Below, in pieces: positions 1-6,925 of a stretch of 25,589 nt of DNA. A program made the position numbers and the translations under genes. The stretch comes from CAWDMN01 sp963803155 (GTDB lineage Bacteria; Acidobacteriota; Terriglobia; Versatilivoradales; Versatilivoraceae), in the NCBI GenBank assembly GCA_963803155.1, contig CAWDMN010000094.1, positions 1-25,589 on the forward strand. The letters are read 5' to 3'. Numbering within the stretch: position 1 is the stretch's first letter; each line of letters opens with the position of its first letter. The notes below the pieces were generated by a model that saw only the letters and a list, made by a program, of their open reading frames with translations, was not told the origin of the DNA and ran no database searches.

Positions 1-658
1 TGGCCTCATCTTTCTTCACATCGAGGGCTTTGATCCCTTTGGCGTAGGCAATCCCGCCATATCCGATCGCTTTGGGATCTTTGGCCACGGCATTAATGAT
101 GGCGGCGGTCCCCGGCAGAGCTTGAACTGCGGGAGGAAAATCCGCATTGGCCAAAACATGCTCTTTAAAATAAGCATACGTGCCGGAGCTGTTTTCCCGG
201 CCATAGGTGATGATCTTTCCAGGCTTGCCGCCCACATCCTTCCAGTCGGATATTTTTCCCAAATAAATTTGCTTGAGCTGATCCAGCGTCAGCACTTTAA
301 CGGGATTGGAAGAATGAACATAGATGGCCAATCCATCCACGGCCACCGGGACCTCCACGGCTTCTTTTCCCTGCTTGGTTTGCAAGCCGGTTTTTTCCTT
401 GTCTTTCATCGGACGCGACGCTTCGCAAATGTCGGTGGAACCGTTGATGAGAGCCGCAATCCCCACTCCGCTGCCTCCGCCGGTCACCTGCACCTGGCTT
501 CCGGGGTTTTTCTTCATGTAGACTTCCGCCCACCTTTGTCCCAAAAGCACCATGGTATCGGAGCCCTTGATCGTAATGGGTTTGCTTTGACCCAAGGCCA
601 TGATGGTTCCCAGTCCGGTCATCAAAAGCGCCGTCAACACACTTCGTACGGTCTTCAT
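1..658 (-). CDS. pstS: PstS-like periplasmic phosphate-binding protein (3' end outside window)
   Basis: This is the N-terminal 219 residues of a PstS-type substrate-binding protein of the phosphate ABC importer; the reading frame runs off the left edge of the window. The start ATG at 658 follows AAGGAG with a 6-nt spacer. Residues 1-24 form a signal peptide ending near ALGQS. Phosphate-binding loops typical of PstS are visible: GSDTM (32-36), GGGSGVGI (60-67) and GRENSSGTY (153-161). The gene lies 170 bp downstream of a porin on the same strand, so the two may be co-transcribed. A pstCAB set would be expected to the left. Motifs are seen directly; phosphate as ligand is inferred from the family. 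Confidence 0.92.
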   Translation of the reverse strand, partial: MKTVRSVLTALLMTGLGTIMALGQSKPITIKGSDTMVLLGQRWAEVYMKKNPGSQVQVTGGGSGVGIAALINGSTDICEASRPMKDKEKTGLQTKQGKEAVEVPVAVDGLAIYVHSSNPVKVLTLDQLKQIYLGKISDWKDVGGKPGKIITYGRENSSGTYAYFKEHVLANADFPPAVQALPGTAAIINAVAKDPKAIGYGGIAYAKGIKALDVKKDEA

Positions 659-828
659 TGAATTCTCCTTAATTTGAAAGGTTAAAATGGCAAGGCAAAA
701 CTCAGCTACAAAATCCCGATAATCCTGGCCGCTCCAATTCAAGCGCCGCCGCCCTGATCACTCGCTGGCGCTTCGGGCTTTTGGTTTGACCGCAAGCTCG
801 AAGCGGCAGGACCGCCCTTGATCTCAAC

Positions 829-2355
829 TCAGAACTTGAACTCCAGCTGGGTCATGAATCGATAGCTGGTGCCCGAGCCCATCGGGTAGGGAACATAAAA
901 CGATTTGAGGGGATTATTCCCGCGAATGGGATCCTGAATAAAGAAAAGGTTTCCCCACGTCACGGCTTTCGACAACCCAAGATCCAAGCGAATGAGGTGG
1001 GCTTTGATGTTCACGCCGCTGCCGGTGCCCAGATCGTCATCCGTGAACTGGCTGATCATGGAGTTGGCATCTTTGTAAGCATAAAGATAACTGAAGCGGG
1101 GATCTCCCAGCTTGGTGACTTTGCCCAGGCTGACGCCGGCCTGCCAAGCGTACTGATATATCGAGGTTCCTACGTTTTTGGAGGCTTGAACATTCAGGTT
1201 AAACGGCATGTCGTGGCTTCCCAATTTCCCCACGGGGGTTTGCAGGTCATAAGCGAAGTGGGCCACTTGAAAATGGCTCGCCCAATACTTGCCTCCACCC
1301 TTGGTGGTTACCCCGTTCCCGGCTCCGGGCAGCGCACTGGTAAGGACCACTCCCAAGCCGGAATTCAAAAGGGCGGTTCCCCCATCGGTAATGGAAGCCA
1401 AGGCAATCTGGTTAGGCTGGTGGAAAAGGTCCATGTTCAAGGTAACGGTGTGAACTACCTTTTCCTGAGTTAATTTAAATACCATTCCCTGATCGAACAT
1501 CGCCGCGCTGCGCATCTGGGTACCGACGACAAAACCGGCATTGGCCCAAATGCTGCCCGGCGCCACAATAGCTACTCCGGGATTGCTCAGGAGGTATTGG
1601 CCGGCCCGGAATTCCAGGCTGCTCTTGTCGTTGAAGGGGATGCGGAACTTTTCGTGCGTTCCGGTGAAGCGAATATCGTCATCAAAAATGAACCGGGAGT
1701 TGTCGGCAAAGACCTCCTCCATTTTGCCGCCGCGCAACGAGACATCCTTGCCCGGGTGGAAGTCCACAAAGGCCTCGGAAATAGCAATGGGATTGCGCAG
1801 GGACATGGAGGTGAAGTCCGCGTTGGTCGTCAGGTGGTTGTTTAGAGGTCCCGTGGCTAGTTGAAAATGAAAGTTCAGCTGAGAATTAATATCCTTGTCC
1901 GTGTTAAAGCGAAGACGATAGCGCCCGCGCACATTGTGGGATGCCCCGAGAACACTGGTGGCGGAGCGTTCAATCGCGTCGAGACGCAGCCGCATATCGC
2001 CGCTGAACTTGAATCCGGCCACGCTAAGCGCGGATGCGACGGGTTTTTCTTCCTTCTTCTCCGCCGGTTTGGCCGCGACGGCTTTGGCTTCCGCCTCTTT
2101 CTTTGCCAGGGCTTCCTGCTCTTTTTGCAGGGCCTCCAGCATGCTTTGTTGTTGCGCCATCTTTTCCCGGAGCTCCTCCATGGCCTTCTGCTGTTTTTCG
2201 ATCATTTCCTTCAACTGCGGCGAGGAGTCTCCAGTGGATTGAGCCAACATTGCCGGCCCTCCGGCCAGGCTGAAGATGAGGGTGTTGGGGATCATCCACT
2301 TGCTGACAAAAAGGTGAAAGTTTCTCTGCAACCAGTTCTTCGGGCTTGCTCTCAT
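829..2355 (-). CDS. Putative outer-membrane porin with N-terminal coiled coil
   Basis: A 508-aa protein that looks like the 'putative porin' beta-barrel family (Porin_5 type). I chose ATG 2355 because GGGAG lies just upstream; a longer frame to 2448 has no such site. The N-terminus is a long signal peptide ending near AMLAQ. A charged, Glu/Lys/Gln-rich coiled coil follows (roughly residues 45-105), a usual periplasmic anchor or trimerisation segment before porin barrels. The rest shows alternating amphipathic strands and ends in Phe (EFKF), the classic C-terminal signature of outer-membrane barrels. Its position upstream of pstS suggests phosphate or other anion permeation, but substrate is inference only. 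Confidence 0.85.
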   Translation of the reverse strand: MRASPKNWLQRNFHLFVSKWMIPNTLIFSLAGGPAMLAQSTGDSSPQLKEMIEKQQKAMEELREKMAQQQSMLEALQKEQEALAKKEAEAKAVAAKPAEKKEEKPVASALSVAGFKFSGDMRLRLDAIERSATSVLGASHNVRGRYRLRFNTDKDINSQLNFHFQLATGPLNNHLTTNADFTSMSLRNPIAISEAFVDFHPGKDVSLRGGKMEEVFADNSRFIFDDDIRFTGTHEKFRIPFNDKSSLEFRAGQYLLSNPGVAIVAPGSIWANAGFVVGTQMRSAAMFDQGMVFKLTQEKVVHTVTLNMDLFHQPNQIALASITDGGTALLNSGLGVVLTSALPGAGNGVTTKGGGKYWASHFQVAHFAYDLQTPVGKLGSHDMPFNLNVQASKNVGTSIYQYAWQAGVSLGKVTKLGDPRFSYLYAYKDANSMISQFTDDDLGTGSGVNIKAHLIRLDLGLSKAVTWGNLFFIQDPIRGNNPLKSFYVPYPMGSGTSYRFMTQLEFKF

Positions 2356-2869
2356 TTTTTCTCCCTTGTACGAATTTGCCATGGATTGCCGTCCATGTTG
2401 GATTGGGTGCGACAATTCATTCAGGAGTGCTAATTTAAGCGAAGTCAATTACGCCCATATTTTGCGAATGTTAAATTCCCGTGAATTTTATTGGGGAAAG
2501 CTGGGAGAAACGGTTCCTGGAAATTGTTTTTGGTTGGCGTCTTGGGAAGCAGGACCATCGAATAAATTTTTTATTCACTGAAAAAAATCATGCCCATTCA
2601 TTTCCAAAGGGAATTCTGTTTTGTGAATTGGCGGGGAAGTGAGGTAGAATGGAGGCTATTTTGGGAGTCAGCTGGGTGGCGTAAGTGCCGCCAGTGATAT
2701 TGGAAATCATGATTCCGACTCTCTTGTGGCAAACGAAAGACTGAGGACCTGCGCTGCAGCAGCTCTTAAAGAGCCCAGTTAGAAGTCATCCCTTGCATGC
2801 CTGGCTTCTTCTTGTTTGTGATTGCCGAATTTATTTTAAATTTATTCTGAAGTCCGGAGATTGGAAAAT
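2356..2869 (+). other. Intergenic leader between divergent porin and DUF47 genes
   Basis: This 514-bp stretch has no convincing gene. It must hold the divergent promoters of the porin (minus) and the DUF47 gene (plus). Two nested stem groups lie at 2663-2779. In the first, GAGTC/GACTC closes around TGGCG(2677-2681)/CGCCA(2689-2693) and GGAA/TTCC. In the second, ACTG/CAGT closes around CTGC/GCAG and GCTCTT-A-AAGAGC. They could be a structured 5' leader of the DUF47 transcript. I could not match them to a known riboswitch. Confidence 0.4.
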
Positions 2870-3484
2870 ATGTTCAGATTGATTCCCCGAGAGGAAAAAT
2901 TTTTTGAAATGTTTATTGAGATGGCCCAGAACGCCCATGAAGGAGCAAAGCTTCTCCTGGATATGATAAAGGCTGACGATCAAGATGTAGACTTGGCGCA
3001 GTCGCTCAAGGGTTTGGAACATAAAGGGGATCTATTGACGCATAACCTTCTGGTCAAACTGAATAAAACATTCATTGTTCCCATCGATCGGGAAGACATC
3101 TATGCGCTCTCATCCAGCATCGATGACGTCATGGATTTAATCGAAGCCATTGCCCGCCGCAAAGTGCTTTTCAAAATAAAAAATATCGGGGAAGGATCCA
3201 AAGAGATTGCTCATTTGCTTTTCCGCGCCTCCGCTGAGATTGTCTCTGCCGTGTCCCAATTGCAGAATGGTCAGAAAGTGATGACCTATTGCATCGAAAT
3301 CAACCGCTTGGAAGATGAGGCGGATCATATATATCATGAGGCTTTGGCAAAGTTGTTTGACACAGAGACCGATCCCATCAATCTCATGAAGCGGAAGGAA
3401 CTGATCGAAACCTTGGAGACCGCGATGGATAAATGTGAAGACGTGGCCAATGTGATCGAGGGCATCGTCGTGAAGAATGCTTGA
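2870..3484 (+). CDS. DUF47 / PhoU-like Pit accessory protein
   Basis: A 204-aa all-helical protein of the DUF47 (PhoU_div, TIGR00153) family, which commonly accompanies PiT phosphate transporters and is thought to regulate them. The opening MFRLIPREEKFFEMF and the pattern of alpha-helical pairs with conserved acidic residues (e.g. SIDDVMDLIEA, EDEADHIYH, DKCEDVANVIEG) are typical, and the length is normal. ATG 2870 is chosen because CGGAG lies about 10 nt upstream; a TTG at 2861 would add three residues but sits on top of that site. The gene converges on the pit gene at 3636-4664 instead of preceding it in an operon as is common. Confidence 0.9.
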   Translation: MFRLIPREEKFFEMFIEMAQNAHEGAKLLLDMIKADDQDVDLAQSLKGLEHKGDLLTHNLLVKLNKTFIVPIDREDIYALSSSIDDVMDLIEAIARRKVLFKIKNIGEGSKEIAHLLFRASAEIVSAVSQLQNGQKVMTYCIEINRLEDEADHIYHEALAKLFDTETDPINLMKRKELIETLETAMDKCEDVANVIEGIVVKNA

Positions 3485-3549
3485 TGCGGCTGTCCCTGTT
3501 TCTCGGGGGAGGGCTGGCTGTCATCCCATGCGGATATCTATCCAAAAAA

Positions 3550-3585
3550 AAGGGCTGTGACATCACCTAAGATGTCACAGCCCTT
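3550..3585. terminator. Bidirectional rho-independent terminator
   Basis: A perfect 15-bp stem (3550-3564 with 3571-3585, starting AAGGGCTGTGACATC) encloses the 6-nt loop ACCTAA. It is flanked by an A-run on the left and a T-rich segment on the right, so it can end both the plus-strand DUF47 transcript and the minus-strand pit transcript. Confidence 0.9.
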
Positions 3586-3635
3586 CTCATTTTATTCCCC
3601 AAAACTCCATGGCGGAGCTTAAATGGAACTGACCT

Positions 3636-4664
3636 TCATCCCATTCCTATCATCCGCATAAAATAATAGGTCACCGAGGAAATCAAAGCTGAAAGAGGGA
3701 TGGTCAGAACCCAGGCCCAGACAATCCGGTTGGCTACTCCCCATTTGACGGAAGAAAGACGCCGTGTGGCCCCCACTCCCATAATGGCCCCCGTAATCGT
3801 ATGGGTTGTACTTACCGGGATTCCGGCCATGGCGGTTCCCAACAACGTGATCGCTCCCGCCGTTTCCGCGCAAAAACCACCGACTGGTTTTAATTTTGTC
3901 ACTTTTTGTCCCATGGTTTTTACGATGCGCCAGCCGCCAAACATGGTCCCCAAGCCAATGGCTATGCAACAGCCAACGACTACCAAATACGGGATATGGA
4001 AGGTCTTGAGTTCCACTTTTTGCTGGTTGTGAAGGGCCAACACCAACGCAATAACCCCCATGGTTTTTTGCGCGTCATTCGTGCCATGGCCAAGGCTGTA
4101 CAATCCAGCCGATAGCAGCTGCAGCTTGCCGAAATACTTGTCGATGGTTGCAGGCAGAGATTTCCGGAAAATCCACATGACCGAAACCATCATAAAAAAG
4201 CCCAAAACCAGCCCAATAATGGGGGATAGAATAATGAAGAGCAGAGTACTGTACCAGCCCGCGGGATTGATGGCAGCAAAGCCAAAATGGGCAATGGCAG
4301 CCCCAGCCAGTCCGCCCATCAAGGCATGAGACGAACTGGTGGGAAGCCCAAAAAACCATGTAATGAGATCCCAAGCCACTGCGCCGATCAACGCCGCCAA
4401 TATCACATGCAGAGTAACAGCTTGGGGATGAATCATCCCGGCGCCAACAGTTTTAGCAACATGCGTCCCAAAGCCGAAGGCAGCCAAAAAATTAAAAAAA
4501 CCAGCCCAAATAACCGCAAACCGGGGCGTCAAAACACGCGTCGATACTACTGTGGCGATCGAATTGGCGGCATCATGAAAACCGTTGACAAAATCGAAGA
4601 CCAGAGCAAGCAAAACGATGAATACCACTAAGCCAACAGAAGAATCCATGGGCATCTCAAACAT
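3636..4664 (-). CDS. pit: PiT-family inorganic phosphate transporter
   Basis: A 342-aa inner-membrane permease of the PiT (PHO4) family, which imports phosphate, usually as a metal-phosphate complex, coupled to a cation gradient. Both inverted-repeat signatures are present: DFVNGFHDAANSIAT (24-38) with GLPTSSSHAL (106-115), and LGHGTNDAQKTMG (191-203) with GIPVSTTHTITGA near the C-terminus. About ten hydrophobic segments are seen. Length is typical of short bacterial PiT proteins. The start ATG 4664 follows TTTTTGGAG by four bases; ATG 4655 is an alternative. Its usual partner DUF47 lies convergent at 2870-3484. Confidence 0.94.
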   Translation of the reverse strand: MFEMPMDSSVGLVVFIVLLALVFDFVNGFHDAANSIATVVSTRVLTPRFAVIWAGFFNFLAAFGFGTHVAKTVGAGMIHPQAVTLHVILAALIGAVAWDLITWFFGLPTSSSHALMGGLAGAAIAHFGFAAINPAGWYSTLLFIILSPIIGLVLGFFMMVSVMWIFRKSLPATIDKYFGKLQLLSAGLYSLGHGTNDAQKTMGVIALVLALHNQQKVELKTFHIPYLVVVGCCIAIGLGTMFGGWRIVKTMGQKVTKLKPVGGFCAETAGAITLLGTAMAGIPVSTTHTITGAIMGVGATRRLSSVKWGVANRIVWAWVLTIPLSALISSVTYYFMRMIGMG

Positions 4665-4734
4665 CCAACTCCAAAAATGAATGGGGCATTTCTACTACCG
4701 CACTCCTCCATATTGTCTTTGAGGGTATTGCTAC

Positions 4735-4814
4735 CTTCCATCTAATCCCAAATGAAAACGAAAGATTAAAGATTGATGTTCAGACCTGGGGAGGCTTCCA
4801 TCCAATCACAGATG
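4735..4814 (-). repeat. 20-bp imperfect direct repeat upstream of pit
   Basis: CTTCCATCTAATCCCAAATG (4735-4754) and CTTCCATCCAATCACAGATG (4795-4814) agree at 17 of 20 positions and start exactly 60 bp apart, 70-150 bp upstream of the pit start. They could be paired regulator sites. Confidence 0.4.
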
Positions 4815-4980
4815 TAATCTCAGGAAAATACTTGGTTGGAAATCGGATCATAGGCAATCCCAACCCCACTTAAAGCACGCTAAAAATACTCAACTCTCGC
4901 GCAAAAGTCAATGTCAGCGTTCGAGTGAGGTGAATTCAAAGTGCGACAAGATAGAGGCTGTGCCAAGGGCTGAAATGTGC

Positions 4981-5046
4981 GGGAGGGCGAGCCTCCCGTC
5001 CTTGCTTTTCCAATCCAGGCGGGCTCGGCGGGAGTCTCGCCCTTCC
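4981..5046. repeat. REP-like inverted pair of GC-rich elements
   Basis: The element GGGAGGGCGAGCCTCCCGTC (4981-5000), itself able to fold through GGGAGG/CCTCCC, recurs in inverted orientation at 5027-5046, with 17 of 20 positions identical. The arrangement resembles bacterial REP/BIME elements in an intergenic location. Confidence 0.55.
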
Positions 5047-5319
5047 GGCTATCGCATCAATCGACCGGTCAGCGCGACTGGTTTGCCCCGTGGCATTTTG
5101 AATCACACTCAGTCAATTTGGCGCCGCCACACTTCGACTCAGGAGGGGGCTCAAGAGGACCCAAAAAGTGGAGCGAAGAAGCAAGCGTATGACCATATAC
5201 GTTTCATGGGAGTGATTATTCAGAAACCTCCATCCAGTTTCCCACAGAACCTGTGCAAAACTCCCCCCAAAAAACATTTGCAATCCACTAGAGAAGGCAT
5301 GGGCAAAGGGTATGAGCAG

Positions 5320-5341
5320 ATTGCACATGATTATGTGCAAT
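5320..5341. repeat. Perfect 9-bp inverted repeat
   Basis: ATTGCACAT, a 4-nt loop GATT, then ATGTGCAAT. A short T-run follows on the plus strand. It lies about 120 bp beyond the stop of the selenoprotein gene and could be an operator or a weak terminator; it lacks a T-tract for the minus-strand gene. Confidence 0.4.
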
Positions 5342-5464
5342 TTTCCGATACTTCGAGAAAAATGGGCGAGGAAGGACTGGAATATCATTTGCTATTTGGG
5401 TTGCTGCAGAGATTAACCTGAAGCCCAATTGAGCTGGTCCCTGCGGGATTTCCTGGCTGTTGTG

Positions 5465-6703
5465 TCAGGCTTGACCTTCACGGCGGGATGAAATCCTCAA
5501 TCCCAGAACCACCCGGTTTTCAAAGTTGAAATAAGCCACCAGCATGGTTAATTGCAGGATCCCCAAATCGTCAAATCCCGCTTGCCGTAAATGAGCGATG
5601 GAATCCTGATGGATCGTCCACGGAGAGAGGGTTAGCTTCTTTGCATGATCGAATAAAACGAAATGGTCGGCCGGAGTGCTTCTCTTCCCTAAATATTCTT
5701 CCATGGAGAGGACATCAGCCAGAATTCCAAGAGCTTGAAGTTTGCCATGATACCAATCGATGCAAGAATCGCACCAGTTGATTTTTGAAACCAGCGCCCC
5801 GATTTTCAATCGGATGATTTCGTGCAGGGCTGGTGTTGATTTGAGCTGGAATTCTCTCCATTGACGGGCTAGACGACAAACCTCGGGGTTTCTGTCCAGC
5901 GCTGAAAAAAAGTGGCGGGGGCCATCCGGCGAGGGATTTTTCAATGCCGCTCCCTTCTCTCCAGTCTGGTTTGTGCTCCTCTGTGCAGAATCCGCCGTTT
6001 CCACACTATTAAGCTGAAGCGGGGGAACGGACGTTCCTGCCAGTTCTCCCGCGCTCGTTTTAGGGAGATTCGTTTGAAGCCGGTTCGTTTGAGGCAGGAC
6101 GGATTGAGGCAGGTCCGACGGATAATCTAATTCAATTCCCAAACCGTCGGCCATCCGGTTGAGGTAATTGAAGTGAGCTGAGCCCAGTACTATGTGGTAG
6201 ATTTCATCCTCAGTCCAATTGAGCGTGCGAAGCAGTGAGATCTCTTCATCCTGGATCGACCAGGGGGTGGCCGCAAGCCGCTCCACAAATGTGAGCATGG
6301 TGTAAATGCGAGGAGACAATCCCGCTTGTCGGAAATCAGTTTTCACCTGGCAGGCCAGAGGTTCATTCTGGGAAGCAGCACGCAGAAACTCTGCATGAGC
6401 CGTCGTTCAATAAAAACAGCCATTGGTTTGTGAAGTCACGGTATTGATCATCTCCCGCTCAATCCATGGCAATGAGCGGGGTCCCCAGTGAATAGGCGAG
6501 CTGATGCCAAACGCGAGCCGAAGTCCCTCTGGATCCAAGCTGTGACAACGAATAATATTGGCAACTTCCCCTCCCGGGGGGGTATAGATCGCGGGACGTT
6601 CCGATGCGTATTGGCGCATGTGGAGATAAATATCCCGCAACTCTCCTTCAGCTTCGTCGAATCCGATCATTTTGATCCATCCAGGGGAATTTATATTTTT
6701 CAT
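5465..6703 (-). CDS. Two-domain AhpD-like (CMD family) selenoprotein with in-frame TGA as Sec99
   Basis: Conventional translation gives a 98-aa ORF (6703-6407) and a 293-aa ORF starting at 6346. They are in the same frame, separated only by TGA 6409-6407 and 20 open codons that continue the family sequence. The fused 412-aa product is two carboxymuconolactone decarboxylase/AhpD-like domains of the 'peroxidase-related' type. Domain 1 has EREMINTVTSQTNGCFY then TGA then TTAH: C96-x-x-U99-x-x-x-H103, the AhpD CxxCxxxH redox motif with Sec in the resolving/attacking position. It ends with the family signature AHFNYLNRMADGLGIEL. A Gln/Thr/Pro/Ser-rich linker (about 195-265) leads to domain 2 with C311-D-S-C314 and AYFNFENRVVLGL. 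Start ATG 6703 follows TAGGAG by 7 nt. Likely role: thiol/selenol peroxide reduction. No sel genes are in the window. Confidence 0.86.
6374..6401 (-). promoter_or_regulatory. Candidate bacterial SECIS hairpin downstream of the UGA
   Basis: In the minus-strand mRNA, 17 nt separate the UGA (6409-6407) from an apical GUU loop (6389-6387). The loop sits on an 8-bp stem CAUGCAGA/UCUGCGUG (6397-6390 with 6386-6379), which contains one G-U pair. After a small 1x2 internal loop, three more pairs GGC/GCU (6401-6399 with 6376-6374) extend it. A G at the first loop position followed by U, and the distance from UGA, agree with bacterial SECIS elements such as fdhF, whose upper stem also reads GCAG/CUGC. 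The structure lies within coding sequence, as required in bacteria. Confidence 0.75.
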
Positions 6704-6880
6704 TTCAGACTCCTACATGATTTGCCGCCCATGACTATGTTTGGACGGCACATCCCTCGCGCCTTTTCGGATCATTGCTTCAGATTCAGACCTCCGCGCT
6801 TCATCCCGAACAAAATGTCCGATTCAGTTCCACATCAACTCGCCGCCCTGATTCCTTCCACCCAAGCGCGGCTTTTGCAT

Positions 6881-6904
6881 TGTCAATTTCCGAGCGAATT
6901 GACA
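6881..6904. promoter_or_regulatory. 8-bp inverted repeat between the sigma54 activator and selenoprotein genes
   Basis: TGTCAATT (6881-6888), an 8-nt spacer, and AATTGACA (6897-6904) form a perfect dyad. It starts 21 bp beyond the activator stop and lies about 180 bp upstream of the selenoprotein start. There is no T-run, so an operator or activator-binding site is more likely than a terminator. Confidence 0.45.
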
Positions 6905-6925
6905 CCTTGATCGGAGCTTTAGGGA

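Larger units (their letters stand above)
4665..5464. other. Intergenic region with direct and inverted repeats, no gene
   Basis: No convincing coding sequence in this 800-bp stretch; an open frame at 4930-5421 runs across the palindromes and resembles nothing known. It contains a 20-bp imperfect direct repeat 60 bp apart (4735-4754, 4795-4814) upstream of pit, an inverted pair of GC-rich elements (4981-5000, 5027-5046), and a perfect palindrome at 5320-5341. Confidence 0.5.

Noticed and set aside
2731..2755. Resemblance to the B12-box of cobalamin riboswitches and to the c-di-GMP GEMM core
   Set aside because: Only partial matches (AGACTGAGGACCTGC; GGCAAAC, GAAAG); the other required elements are absent.
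4930..5421. 163-codon open frame on the plus strand
   Set aside because: It runs through the inverted GC-rich repeats, has no ribosome site and no family resemblance.
6407..6409. TGA as a true stop with the downstream part being an independent gene from GTG 6346
   Set aside because: The 20 codons upstream of 6346 are open and continue the family sequence, GTG 6346 lacks a good ribosome site, and a SECIS-like hairpin follows the TGA.
6704..6925. Sigma54 promoter upstream of the selenoprotein gene
   Set aside because: GG and GC pairs occur but never with the required 10-bp spacing and flanking bases.
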